NCBI GenBank assembly: GCA_026874595.1
Contig: CM049314.1
Span: forward strand, 78,291,300-78,355,299
Length of the DNA stretch: 64,000 nucleotides
Direction: 5' to 3'
DNA from: Sipunculus nudus
Lineage: Eukaryota > Annelida > Sipuncula > Golfingiida > Sipunculidae
Positions within the stretch are counted from its first letter, which is position 1; each line of letters starts with the position of its first letter. A program made the translations under genes and the position numbers. Shown here in pieces: positions 13,111-25,763 of the stretch. The notes under the pieces were generated by a model. It had not been told where the DNA came from, did no database searches, and worked only from the letters and a program-made list of their open reading frames with translations.

Positions 13111-16100
13111 TTTTTTTTTACTATCAATTGTCTATAAAGTAAACTTCGGATTCTGCGGTTCAATAAATGCAAAATTAAGGCCTGATTGTGATCGTATATG
13201 CAACTGGTAATTATAGGTTTTGAAGTATTGATTATTAAGTATTCTTAAAATGAAATAAAATTGTATTTTGTATATTATTTTTCCTTTTTTTTTACCTTCT
13301 CAGTGAAACGGGTTTATTGGAAAGGAGTCTGCATTCGAACATCTAATATCGTTGGCCAAGCTCTCCCCCGACATAGAATTTTCATATTCTGCGCATTTAA
13401 TAATTTAAAAACACACTCGTGCATAAGGGCGTGTTCGAATGCTCACACACCGGTAGCCATAATGTGCGCGCCGCAAGCCCGAGAAGTCACTGGGAACGGA
13501 AATAAAGGCATTCAAAAGACCGCATGTTTTAGATATTTTCTGATAAGTTCCATTAAAATGGTCAATATTACAGTTATCCAAAATACTCTTTCAAATTACT
13601 ATTTTTGTCTTAAAGGCAACATCATTTGAGTACGATTGATGTTTGAAATGAGCAGAAATCTTGTCGCACAAACGATAAATAGTGATTTAACTCACAGGCC
13701 TCCATGTCAGTGAAAACAGGGGGCGTGTCCATAGCGTCCTTTAATATCGTAATTCGAAAAGATGTCCAATTAATATTGTTAGTGAAAATTACACTGGCAT
13801 TTGTTAACTTTTATACAAATTATGTCAGCACAGTTTATACTGTGTGCTTACTATTGAACATTAAACCTTCTTGGTTTAAGCAAATTGGAAATGGCCAGAA
13901 TGAATAAAATGATCCGAGTCGGCAAACGAGTCGGAAATATTCTTGGGAAAATGAATAAAGAGTGACGATATTAATGACCCCTACATGTATGTGAACCAGG
14001 CGGTGGATTCTTCGCCATCGTCAATTGTCCAAAAATATAACTCGGTACGTATTCTCAACATCAAACTAGATATACGCAATCCCCGAGTGATTGCAAGAGA
14101 AGTCTGTCATGCTCCCCGCTACCAGATTTTCATAATCAGTCTTTTTGGAGATAAATCGCAAACAAAAATTGACAAAAAAAAGAAAAAAAAGGAGAACAAC
14201 AAATCGCAGGCTTTGCACTTGATGGGAACTAAGTACAAAAATACCCATATATGAATAAAGAAATATGCTCAACCCCTTCAGGCCCCCCCCCCCTTCCGTA
14301 GGGAGGTGCTTTATAACTGTGTTTGAGCCAAAAACCTTTCTCTCATCTGTACCGAATCTAAGATATTTGAATTTAGTGGAAAGTGTTAATGTCCTACTGA
14401 ATCTAAATATCTTAATTTAGTGGTCTAAAAATAAATATTTTTATTATTTATTATTTGAATCATATCATCAGCACTTTACATACATGTGACAATATGAATT
14501 GAATACATCTGTCAATACTATATAATTATACATAAAATAGTGAATAAATATATATTTACAGTTAAAAATAAAAGGTATCCGACTGTGTTATGTAAAGCAT
14601 TTAAAACCTGTACTGGTAAAACCTGGCGTACCTGACACACCGGATTTGATGTTTTGGTTTATGACATCTATCGTTTTCCAGTGTGTAAAATTTATTGAAC
14701 AGATTGTGGATATTGAATGTAACAATTGACCCATAGATCATGACGATCAGCGGAATTTGTGTCCAAACGTTCACAATTGTTAGTCATATTTTTTAAGAAC
14801 TTGCTTGCACAATTTTGGGACAGGACAATATGTCTGTTTAAAGCAAATAACTTGCGAAAATATGTAATTGCTGATTCAATGCAGTGACATGCCTCCTATT
14901 TGTCACTCTCAAACTAGCCATTACGCTAGCCAGAAATACAAAAAAAAAAATGAAATGATGAAATGGAACAGTAAAGTTAGGACCAAGCTGTGTCGAGGTT
15001 TGCATCATTGCTTGCTTGCAGCCACATTTGGTTTATGACTGGCAAATGCTCCGACAGGGAGCAATCAACATATAAATTTCTTCTTATATTTGTATGGGAA
15101 AAGATAAAAAAGAATAGTTGGTGATTTTGGTGATATTAGTTGCGGTTGCTTTGAGAAATCATGCTTTTTGTGTGTATTTTTACCAACTAGTGTTTTAACA
15201 TCTAGGATGATAAAACGTGAATTTTTGGTATACAAAAATGTATATTTTTTGTATCTCGTGTATTTTTTGTATCTCTGGTAGCCCTAAACATATAAATTGA
15301 GCACAATAATTTAATTTTATAAACCAACAAAATATATGTTCAACACATGCACACGCAAAAGACTTCAGAGATCCCGAATACTATTTTGTCCTGTTACTCA
15401 CATAATATAGGTCACCGTGACCTAATTGCAGGTTTCCAAATACCTGTCTTGATGTTGAGTTATAAGCTTCTAGGTTCAACAGTTTGGATGTGTGCCCTGT
15501 TAATCGAAGGACGACCGGACGGACAAAGTTGAATTTACAGTAAGCTGGGCTAAAATGGGAACCATTGTTTAATGCAATTTTATTTTCCTGTAAATGTATT
15601 ATATGTAAATAATTAACATCTGAAAATATTTGGGATTTCAGTTGCATCTGATTAAATCTGCTTGTTTTTCCAAAATATGTGATCAGGCAACTTGTACTTC
15701 CCATCTTGTTCTATTTCCATGGCATATTAAACAAGTTTCACAAAAAGCTTCTCGGAGCTCTTTGTAAAAAACATAAATGCAATGGTCCTGAAATGATAAA
15801 ATATGTGGGACGTAAAAATTACCCTAAGATGCACGCTAAGGATTTTTGTTTTCGCTCTACTGTGTTTCAAGGGATATGTTGGAACCTGTATCTTACTTTT
15901 ACGTGAACAATAACCTTTATAAAAACAACCTTAGGGTTTAGATCGATATTTGAGACACTGCTTTGTTTCAGAGATGTTATTTGACTTGTATATGCAACAG
16001 CACTTATGGTAATAACAAAGAGGATAGATGTGTAAAATGGATCACTGCATTAACTTTTTAAAATGCATCTGCACTAAGAGCATGTGGCGCACTTTCCTCT

Positions 16101-16360
16101 AGTTTATAAAACATTTGGGGAACACTGAGCTTTTTCTGACATTTCTTTATTCTGTATCAACAGGTTCTTTGTGCTTATGTGTTCTATTTAATAATGTATA
16201 GTCTTTTAAATTGTGTGCATAAATCATAAAGAGGATGATTGAGATTTTTTTTAACCATTTATTTCGTGTGGTTTTAATCACAAACACTGACAAACTGTCC
16301 CAGCTGACTTTCCTGTAACGTCAGAACTAACATTTCTGAACATTTAAATGAATATTAAAC
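13111..16360. other. duplicated non-coding sequence
   Basis: Intergenic part of the segmental duplication, matching about 34850-37320 with several indels. A left-only AT-rich insert lies at about 14420-14630. The open frames here are short and not conserved in the other copy, which argues against coding use. Confidence 0.6.
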
Positions 16361-16361
16361 G

Positions 16362-16517
16362 CAACATACGGCAGCAAAGAAATAAACGGTAACAAAGCAA
16401 TCAACTGGAGCAAAAAAAAATAATCGGCAGCAAATAAATAAACGGCAGCAAAGAAATAAACGGCAGCAAAGAAATAAAAAGCAGCAAAGAAATAAGCAGC
16501 AGCAAAGAAATAAACCT
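16362..16517 (+). repeat. ~18-bp tandem repeat before the start codon
   Basis: Repeated GGCAGCAAAGAAATAAAC units (about eight, some diverged) end some 20 bp before the signal-peptide ATG at 16538, so they lie in the presumed 5' UTR or promoter. The paralogous gene has only about three units at 37335-37393. Confidence 0.8.
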
Positions 16518-17867
16518 CACGGTGAAAGAGTCCAGCAATGAATACCTTTGTCTTTGTCTGCCTCTTATTTATTTGGAATCACCATAGCGAGTCGATCTCG
16601 ATCGGTAAAACAGAAGGCGGTTTGGGTAGGTAACACCTATGGGTCAACCTTCCTAAAAGTAACATTACATGCTAATAATTTAGCTATTACCATTCCATGT
16701 AGAATTGTTTCTGTATATTATAACAAGTTTGAATTATATAAAGAATCAGAACTGTTGGTGGGTGCTTAACTTTGTTGATTCCCTTTCACTATTGATTTCT
16801 GTTAAATTATGTAACCCCTTGAACACAGCACCTAGATTTATAAACTAAATATATTGCTTTCCCTTTTTCCGAGAGTAAATGTAAACATCAATAATCGAGC
16901 GAAACCCTTTTGAATACAAGCCAACGGGATTTTAAAGCCAATGCACTTTCTTACTTAAAAGTACTGCTAATAATACGTATAAGAAACAATATGTTAAAAT
17001 TGTAAAAAGGGTCCAAATTAATTTTTATCGTGTATTTTAGGTATTGGAAGAATTGAATGGTCTAGATGGTCCAAGTGTTGTGGAATTCAACCAAGTTTAA
17101 TGTGTAGAGGTTGATACAAACCAAAGCATAAAGACCAGGAAATATCCAAAATAAAACAGGTTGAATGTAGACTATACGAACCATACCTGTCTAATGTTTT
17201 AAACAAGGAAAACAATTATTTTGATACCATTGACGGACACAGTAGTACCTCAAAAGAGGGGACAAACAGTCACTTGGATGTGGCAGTGCTCGAATTTCCA
17301 AATCCGCTACAAACCCCTTCTGTTTTAGAGGGTATCATCGCTCTGAGTGGAACCAGAGAAAACACGCGTCTCCAAGACAGAGGAAACGTTAATCCCCAAC
17401 CTGGAGGACTGGATCGTCATCAGACTAGAGAAAACACCCATACCAGTAACGGAGCTATTGTTCCTCTTAAAGTGGTGACAAACAGCCCCTTAAATAAAGA
17501 CATACCCGCTCCTCCCCATGCATTGCAAAATGCTACCTCTTTAGATAGACCCAGAAATAGAAACAACATCCATCTCCAAGATGAAGGAAACCCTAAAGTA
17601 CCGGCTAAACGAAACAATCGTCATCAGATTAAAGGAAGTACCTTAACCACTGATAGAAATATTACTGCATTAAAGGAGGGGACAACTATATCTCTGAAGA
17701 AGGCAGCATCCGCTCCCCGCGACGAAGGACAAAACGTGTCCGTCATGAAGCACGAAAAGGAACACACAACCCTGCCAGTGACAGATATCCTGGAAGGGAA
17801 ATATCCAATTCACGCCATACTGGAGAAAAATCTTCTGTCCCAGGTATATAAGTCATCTGTCAATGGG

Positions 17868-17870
<3 letters not shown>

Positions 17871-17906
<36 letters not shown>
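17871..17906. repeat. (TA)n microsatellite
   Basis: Pure TA tract just downstream of the probable linker-exon donor of the left lectin copy. The right copy has only a short ATATATATGTATG here. Confidence 0.95.
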
Positions 17907-17909
<3 letters not shown>

Positions 17910-18537
17910 TAAAAGAGTCGATGTGTCAGTGATCAACGTCATTGCTAGTATTTATTATACTACACATTGACAGTATGCCGTTATTGTGATATCAGTAACT
18001 CTTGTCTATTGATTCTGGCATAACGTTTTACTCCTTGAATATTTAATTTGTTTATTTATTATTTATTACAATTGTCAGACCCTAAGAAGCAAATGTTTTT
18101 GTTAAAGCACAGTTTAGGGTTTTCAATGACGATTGTTTTCTTAATGACATTTGACTGGTCCTTGAAACAGTATAAATGACACTGGTGAAAGAAACTCATG
18201 ATTATAACCATTTACTAAACGAGAACATAACGTGATGAGTCATTAACATATATTTGACGAGGTTTTCTTATGACTGGCTCAGCACTCGTGCTAACGAAAG
18301 AGCTTTGCACTTGTATGTTTAAAAGCTCAGTGTCCTCGAGGGTTTGTAGCGCTTTTCGTCGATCCCCAAGAGGGACATTTGTCGTGTTACGCCGTGCGAC
18401 CATCCCGAGTGATTCACGACAAAGCCAGTGATATTTGCAGCTCGAGCACAGCTTACCTTGTCCGCAAAGAGAGCGATAAAGAAAACAACCATTTGCAAAG
18501 AGTCCTCAGAGGACATATAGGTCAGTTCTAAAATATA

Positions 18538-18543
<6 letters not shown>

Positions 18544-18584
<41 letters not shown>

Positions 18585-18626
18585 GGAGGGAGGGAGGGAG
18601 GGAGGGAGAGAGAGAGATAGAGAGAA
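18544..18626. repeat. (AT)n followed by (GGGA)n/(GA)n
   Basis: A compound microsatellite starting about 24 bp after the donor of the CTLD 5' exon. The right copy has (TA)n at the same relative place (39511), so the tract predates the duplication, while the GGGA part is found only on the left. Confidence 0.95.
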
Positions 18627-19575
18627 TGCAGAGCACTCACCCAGGATGGAGCTTAGGATCGAATTCCTTCTCAACTTTGGAGATCCGGTGCTCTTTCTCA
18701 AAGCCATATAAACAAGTATTTATTTTGCAAACCTATTATTATGCCGACCTTTAGTAATAATGCGCGAAGAGCATTTGAAAAATAATTCAGATTATTAAGA
18801 AATACCTAATGTTACGATGATACCTACTGGAATATTAGGGCTCCTTTTGCTCTTGGAATATACTTGCTGTTCTTTGAGTCAAATCAAAGTAGTTTGATTT
18901 ATTTGTTGGTTCCCTATAAATTTGTGGAACGACACAAAAAAATGAGAAGTCCTATAACTCCTCTTGTTTGTCCACTATAATTATTTAGCCTGACATGCAT
19001 ATATCAGTTTATTCTATACATCTGACATAGGTGGAATACATTAAGTGCCTGTGTTTCACAATATAACAGGCCGACCATAGCTTACAGGAAAATTGCTACA
19101 GTTTTCACTTTCAATTATGTAACCGCAAGCTCACCGCCGTGATATAATTACACACATATACTCTATGTAGTTTTAAGCAATATTTCCTTGGTCACATGTA
19201 GTAAATGGCTTTGTATTACAGAATGCTAGTACACTTATTGTGACTGACACCTTGTTCTGCAACTCAACTTTTGTGCCCTTCCGTAGGTTGTTTCTGGACA
19301 GCGGGACAAAGATTTTGGATGGATCCATGGTTCTGGGGCACAAAGGAGCACCGTATAGCGTTCTCAAAGCTGCACCCAAGTACAGACATGTCCATGAACG
19401 AATGTTTGTATCTTCAGCCCGGCGATTGCTTCTGGTATGCTGCCTCATCATACAGACTTTGTCAGTATATATGCGAAAAACATATCTCTTAAGCAGTAAA
19501 AATCGTCATACCCTCAATGTATACACACGCATATAATTTGCACCACGATAAAGGGGTATTCTTCCTCAGTCATAT

Positions 19576-20340
19576 ATATAGTCTACTCCAGTTTGTTCGC
19601 TGATTTCCTGATCGAGAAAAATATTGGCGATAGGCGAGGGTGGCGGATTATTCAGGGTGTCGGCGTCACGTGCAAATGTTAGTTGGTTATAATGGCAATT
19701 ATGGATTGGTGCTTCATGTACATGTATATGCTTTAATACACAACACAAAGGAGCAAAACAGTTTAATTCCTTTCTTTCTAATATATGCAAAGAGTGTCAA
19801 TATTACTAGGGTCAATTCAGTGTGTCGATGACACCATACTATTAGCTTTTACGGTATACTTTCTAAATACACCTACCATGTGCGAGAAAAAAAATCCGTT
19901 TCAACTCAGCACATTGGTAAATATCTTCGCATGGCTGGCATGGATTATTTGATGGCAGCCTTTTGACAGGAAGAGTTTTAAAAAGTTAAAGTTTTTATTG
20001 TTAATTCATATACTCATGTATTTCTAAATGTGCTTCTAGGTGTATGCTCAACTTATTTTAATATATTATTATTTTTAACTAGTTTCATCTAGTATAATCG
20101 TAGTTAATTTAATTAATAATCAAATTGTCATATTGGAGACTTTGTATTATAAGCGGTGATATTTTTTTTTCTAGTCAGCAAACAACTAGTCAGTATTTAT
20201 GTATATTACTTTTATAAATTTATTATACTGTTGCTTATCATATTATATATGAGAACAAATTTGATATGTCTTCAAATTTTATTTCAAATTTTAAAAATTC
20301 ATATGTCTTCATGCAATTTTATGTACCTATCTAGTTAAGG
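19576..20340. other. no gene recognised
   Basis: AT-rich sequence after the end of the left duplicate. No supported gene. Confidence 0.5.
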
Positions 20341-20572
20341 GTAAAATTGTATGGCCCATAAATGAATAATTTATCATTGTAATTTTTAAATTTGCCCCTT
20401 GCATGTCATCTTTTCAGCTATATGGACCGCTATGGAAAAAAAAATTTTCTTTTAAACTGGTTAGTGCTATCCAAGGTGCATGTCGGAATATATGTAATTT
20501 TTTTCATTGTATTTGCTAACGTATATGGTGATTGCCTGAATAAAACTATCTATCTATCTATCTATCTATAGC
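20341..20572 (+). mobile_element. non-LTR retrotransposon 3' end with (CTAT)n tail
   Basis: Ends TGCCTGAATAAAACTATCTAT followed by more CTAT units. A tetranucleotide tail right after an AATAAA-like signal is typical of 3' ends of some non-LTR elements and their SINEs. No coding sequence is left, so the clade is unknown. Confidence 0.4.
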
Positions 20573-20939
20573 CCATTTTAATGCTGAAAGGATTGCTCAA
20601 GTCAGCGTTATTAATTCTGTCTACCGGTATGGAGGCAGTATAAATGCATTTATTTATGCAGACATTCATGTAGACATTTATTTTGCGGTTAATCTTATGT
20701 TTCTTAGCAATATAAATAATAAGTTATTTACACATTATAGTGTCTTAGTGTAAAGCGTACGCGGATCAAATATTAACTAGTGTTGCCCTTATTTCTATTT
20801 TCTATAGTGTACATGTATCACACATCTTGCAATAAGCTAGCCTGTAATTTAAAATTTCAATAATCATAGAATATATACAAAAACGATATGATTACACATA
20901 TACCTAGTTTACAAGTTACGTAGGCCTATGGCACACGTA

Positions 20940-21178
20940 CTGCGCAGAATCGGATTCCAGAGAATTAAGCTGAGATCCCATATGTACGGATTGCGGAATG
21001 CGTGTTGTGAGATTTTAAATGTACGGGCAAGGCAACTTGCATTTATTCTATTTGTGGTATACCATGCGGAATCTCACCTTATGTTTTAGTCATTACCGAT
21101 TTTTATCCGCATTCCACATGTAGGATCCGCATTCCATACAAACGGAATCTTAGCTGACGATTCTGCTGGTTAGGGTTT
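20940..21178. repeat. imperfect inverted repeat (MITE-like)
   Basis: GCAGAATCG at 20944 faces CGATTCTGC at about 21158, and the inner parts (GCGGAATGCG; CGCATTCC twice) also pair loosely. It is a hairpin of about 220 bp with diverged arms. No target-site duplication was identified. Confidence 0.4.
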
Positions 21179-22231
21179 GTAGGCGTCTCAATCTGACCCC
21201 CAATATGCACCGCGGCTTCTAAATACACATATGGCGTAGGTATAAATGTAGTGAAGGGCGTAATGTAGTCCTTTCTAGTTCGATGGATAAGAATTGTTTC
21301 AAGGCAAGTTGTGTTTTATCACCTGTCTTAATATGAGAGGTAAACCATAAAATCTCGCATATTGTATTCGCACCAATATTTATATACATCAGTCCAACAT
21401 ATGTGTTTTCCATCTAAGATCTCATTTATATCTCGTTCAGATTGGATTCGAAAGATTCTTTACCAAGTTTCAAATATTTCTTTTAAATCAAGCGCCAGGT
21501 GCCTGATTGTTCAAACGAAAAAAAAGTATTTTTATTTTAATTGCTTTATCTTGAATGGAAATATCCGTCATATTCAAAGCACCTTCCTCATACGGAGCAA
21601 ATACTCTCTTACATTTTATTTTTTTAGGCTTATTATCCCATATAAAATCGTATAAAATCATCTTGATCTATTTTATTAACATTTTATTGGGCGATGGTTA
21701 ATTCGAAAATAGCTACGTAAATTTAGATATACCTTATCTTTTGATAATTACTTTGATTAATTAATTTGATAATCTTACCTGTGGGCGTTGATCTCCTCCA
21801 TGCCCAAGTTTTCAGTAAATTAGCAATAGATTTTTTTTCAAGATAATTTAGTTTAGATAATTCTTCCAGATCATAGTGAAATTTTATTCCTAAAAATGTT
21901 ATTGAATCCATGGTCCATTTTAAACCTAATGCAACTATGATTTTTTTTTCAATACAGTTCTTCTTGGATTAAGAGGAAGGACTTGTATTTGTGTTAATAT
22001 TCAAACCTGAAATCATTCTGGTATTTGTTAAAATGTTTTATGTTTCATTGACGCTCTTTTTATCTGTTAAGATAAGAGCAGTTGCGTCTGCGTACGGATT
22101 GTTTTAAAAACTGTATAATTTATATAAATACCCTTCATTTAATAATTCTGCACTGATAACAAAGAGCTAAGGTGACAACGAACATCCCTGACGCACCCCT
22201 CTGGAAATTCTGACGACCAACCATTAGTACA

Positions 22232-22246
22232 AACACAGCTACATAT
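22232..22246. repeat. target-site duplication, left
   Basis: AACACAGCTACATAT here is repeated exactly at 25749-25763. The two copies sit at the point where the old minus-strand LINE is interrupted, so they mark the insertion site of the younger element. Confidence 0.9.
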
Positions 22247-25200
22247 TTATCTATATAATTACTTTGTTAAATTCATTCAGGCATTTACATGCCTCTGCTT
22301 TGTTATATTCTCTTATACCTTATTAACATTTACATTGGAATAGGCAGTGTCTTTACATATAAGAAAATGAGATCCGTGAATGTAATAAACAAATTACACG
22401 GAAGCGGGAAAAATGTTTTAAATACTGTAAAAAAAGGAAATCACTATTTATCTATTTTATTTTTCTTTAAGAAAACCGACCTATGCTAAAATTCTCTATT
22501 GTCACCTTAAATGTGCGGGGTATTAGAAATAATAAGAAAAGACGGGAGTTATATAATTGGTTACAAAACAAAAGAGGTGCGGATAGTATTATATTTCTAC
22601 AGGAAGCACACTGTACTGAGGACAGAGAAAGTGAATGGAGAAAAGACTGGCCTGGTTTCACCTTCTTTTCTCATGGAACTAACCTAGCAAGGGGTGTATT
22701 AACACTTATTGGAAATAATCTTGGACGTTTTATTTTGATAAAAGCGAATATTCAAAGTTCTTTGTTTATTATTGTAAATACTTATGTCCCAAACACGGAA
22801 CAACAACAAATATTATTTTTCAATATCGTGAGTGAATATTTGCAAAACATGGTTACAGATCAAGAGACACAAATTATATGGGGTGGGGATTTCAACATGT
22901 GCCTGTCAAGTCTCGACGCAGGGGAAAAAATTATAGTCTAAAAATCAAATCAGTGGTTTGAGGAGGGCGAATGTAGCTCTAATTTTTTTCTTAATCTGCA
23001 GAAACTTAATAAAAAGAAAACAACGATAAGGAAACTTTTTATATCTAATAATGAAATCACAAATCCAGTTCGCATCATGGAAGAAATCAAATTTTTTTTT
23101 TCAGAAAAATTATGCTAGGGAAAGAGATATTGATGAAATAGATTGTTTAGATGTAATTTCTAATTTGAACATGCCCAAATTATCCGAAAATGAATCTAAA
23201 TTATGTGAAGGTATTGTTACCAAAACTGAAATAATAGAGGCCTTAAATGAGATGAAAAATAACAAAACGCCAGGAAACGACAATCTGCCTAAAGAGTTTT
23301 ACCTAACCTTTTTCGATTGTTTAGGAGATGACCTTTTGGAATGTTTTAATGTATGTTTTGAAGAGGGATTATTGACGACAAGTCAAAGACAAGCTGTTAT
23401 TACGTTGATAGAGAAGCCTGGTAAAGACAATAGACACTTATCATCATGGAGACCCATTAGTTTAGTTAATGTTGATTCCAAAATTTTAAGTAAAATTCTA
23501 GTCAGACGAATTAAGAGAGTACTACCTAGTCTAATAGGCGAGGATCAAACTGCTTTTATGAAGGATCGAAAGATATCTGATACAACTCGTCTTATCAGCG
23601 ATATAATAGACTATTGTGATATAGAAAATGAGATATCTGTCCTATTTGCCGTCGATTTTGCGGCAGCGTTCGACTCAATTGATTATGTATTTTTATTTAC
23701 TGTATTACGTAAATTTGGATTTGGAAATACATTTATTGATTGGATTAAATTATTAAATAACGGATTAGAAAGCTGCATAATAAACAACGGTTATACCACA
23801 GGGTATTTTAAATTAGAGCGAGGAAAAAGACAAGGTGATCCGTTGGCGCCTTACTTATTTTTGTTGGTGATGAAATATTGGCAATTATGGTCCGTCAATC
23901 CAACTTGGTCAAAGGTATCGTCATAAACGGCACTGAATTAAAACAAAGTCTCTTTGCCGATGACAGCACATTCTTTTTAAAAGACTTGAAATCAATGGGG
24001 ACATTACTGCAAATTTTAAATGATTTTTCAATGATATCTTCAGTGAAAGTGAATTTCAACAAATGTGAAGCCGCTTGGATGGAAAAGAACACGCTAGAAT
24101 ATTCAAACAATATCAAATGGGTTGACCTTCATTCCGATGCTATAAAAATCCTAGGTATATGGTATACATACAGGGATGATTTGTCATACGAGTTGAATTT
24201 TGAAAAGGTTTATAATAATATTTTAAGAACGTTTAATATGTGGAAATCGAGAGGGCTGACAATATTTGGGCGAAACACGATAATTAAAACCTTCAGAATA
24301 TCAAAACTAATGTACACTATGAACATTCTTGAACCCCCAAGGCGTTTTATCAAAAAGGTGAAAAATTAAATATGACGTGCTGATAAGTGAATCAGAAAAT
24401 GGAGGTATAAAAGTACCAGATGTTGAGTCTATTTTAGAATGTCAAAGAATATCTTGGCTGATCAGATTAAAACACTTGGCAAATTTAAAAAGCACAGTTG
24501 TACCTAATTTCTATCTACAGAGAGTGGGTGGTATAGAAAACATGGGGGTTAATTTTGATATAAGTTGTATTACACGAAAAATTTCTAAATTCTACAGTCA
24601 TTGTTTCGCCGTCTGGGATAAGTATACATCTACTGACCAACAATCTGCGGAGGTAGTTATTCTGCAGAAAATTTGGAATAATCAATACATCAAAGTTGAT
24701 AAAAAATCTGTCTATTTTGGTATTCTAGATAAAATAGGGATACGTTTTCTATATCATCTATATAAAGCCGATGGCTCTTTAAAATATCTATCAGAAATAG
24801 TTGACTGTTCCAGCAAAGAATACAAAAAAAATGTATCTATACTGGATGTCCATTCAAAAGGCAATACCACAGCCATGGATTACAATCTTGAAAAATAACA
24901 ATGATATTCAAGATTTTAATAGTTATATCTCAAATAAGCTGAAATTCCAATCAGTGGTAAGATTGTTGAGTTGACCAAGTTGGGATTTAAGCACTTATAC
25001 ACCCATATTCTGCAAAATAAAAAATCAGAACCAGTAGTTATAAAGAAACTCCAAAATTTATTTAACGACAAATTAACTTCGAAAGATGCTGCACTTCATG
25101 TATACTATACAACTCGTGATATGTATCTGCGTGAATTTCAATTTAAAATACTGCATAATATTCTAGCAACCAATGAATTGTTATTTACATGGAAAATATC

Positions 25201-25748
25201 TGAAACCAATAAATGCTCTTATTGTTTTACTGATATTGAATCAACCGTCCATCTTTTTTGTGAATGTCATGTTGCTGTTACATTCTATAATCAAATTCAG
25301 ACGTTGGCCGAAAAATTTGGAATCATGTTACCCGCACTCTGTCCAAAGATTGTATATGTTGGTTGTGATGTTGAAAATGAAAGGAAACCGCTTATTGATA
25401 TCTTCATATTGATTTATATGTTTGTGTTATTCAAAAGCCGGGATAAAGAAACCCCGCCTCTGTCCTTTTTCTTAAAGAAAGTGTGTACCATCGAAAGTAT
25501 GGAAAGATTGGTCACGAAAAAAAAATAATACAGTGAAAGCGCATTTACAAAAATGGAGAGCCATTAATCTGCCGATGTAATTAGTTTTCTTTTAAGGAAA
25601 AATACCCTTATCTTTATGGACACTTTGTCGTTATTGCATGCATGTACATGTTTGTATATCAAGTTCCGGGAGATGTCGATGATGAAAATGATAATAAAAA
25701 AATGGTATACAGTATTCTGAGACATCTCTCGAGAGGAATGAAAAAAAA
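22247..25748 (+). mobile_element. younger L1/Tx1-like LINE, 5' truncated
   Basis: About 3.5 kb between exact 15-bp target-site duplications, ending in an A-run at 25740-25750. It contains most of ORF2 (see separate entry) and a short leader before it (22247-22482). ORF1 is missing, as expected for incomplete reverse transcription. The 3' UTR runs from 25529 and includes GGAGATGTCGATGATG. It interrupts the minus-strand LINE within the reverse-transcriptase region (between FCKM and CTNGW). Confidence 0.9.
22483..25528 (+). pseudogene. ORF2 of the younger L1/Tx1-like LINE, disrupted
   Basis: Starts with an endonuclease (LNVRGIRN, FLQEAHCTE, IIWGGDFNMCL; 22483-22941). The frame then stops, and the next recognisable part is WFEEGECSSNFF near 22960, which in full L1 elements lies roughly 200 residues further on, so an internal deletion is likely. 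The reverse transcriptase follows (NNKTPGNDNLPKEF, WRPISLVNVDSK, DQTAFMKDR, FAVDFAAAFDSID, RQGDPLAPYLF; 23051-23926). A one-base loss near 23870 shifts the frame just before FADDSTFF (23878-24369), the catalytic Asp-Asp box. The C-terminal part (24377-24898 and 24971-25528) ends with a zinc-knuckle-like CSYC...H...C cluster (CSYCFTDIESTVHLFCEC). It cannot be autonomous. Confidence 0.85.
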
Positions 25749-25763
25749 AACACAGCTACATAT
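25749..25763. repeat. target-site duplication, right
   Basis: Exact second copy of AACACAGCTACATAT (see 22232). The first two As merge with the element's A-tail, so the true length could be 13-15 bp. Confidence 0.9.

Larger units (their letters stand above)
16538..19492 (+). pseudogene. WxxW-linker-CTLD lectin gene, left copy, disrupted
   Basis: Paralogue of the intact gene at 37414. The four exons are 16538-16625 (signal peptide MNTFVFVCLLFIWNHH), 17041-about 17843 (WxxW module plus linker), 18326-18520 (CTLD 5' half, starting (A)QCPRGFVALFVD) and 19287-19492 (CTLD 3' half, CFWTAGQRFWMDPWFWG to ICEKHIS). Two lesions break it. An in-frame TGA at 17112-17114 follows SLMCRG. The linker exon is shortened, so the best donor (CAG|GTATAT at 17844) is phase 0, while the CTLD exon needs phase 1. 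The CTLD exons have intact splice sites, frame and cysteines, so inactivation seems recent. As it stands it could only encode a secreted peptide of about 50 residues. An assembly error at the TGA would not repair the phase problem. Confidence 0.8.
9999..19575 (+). repeat. segmental duplication, left copy
   Basis: Sequence from about 9999 (GAGACAGCTTTATAC) to about 19575 matches 32832-40232 in the same order and direction. Shared landmarks are the CTLD 3' exon (10792 / 33639), the 35-bp array, the TATAACGTCTCTGTG segment (12137 / 34393), the GTCACCGTGACC region (15410 / 36332) and all four exons of a lectin gene (16538-19492 / 37414-40202). The left copy is about 2.2 kb longer, mainly from a longer 35-bp array and insertions near 12605-13110, 13300-13900 and 14420-14630. 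Confidence 0.92.

Noticed and set aside
22483-25528. Endonuclease and reverse transcriptase as host genes or a bacterial retron
   Set aside because: The domain order, C-terminal zinc cluster, A-tail and target-site duplication identify an L1/Tx1-like LINE.
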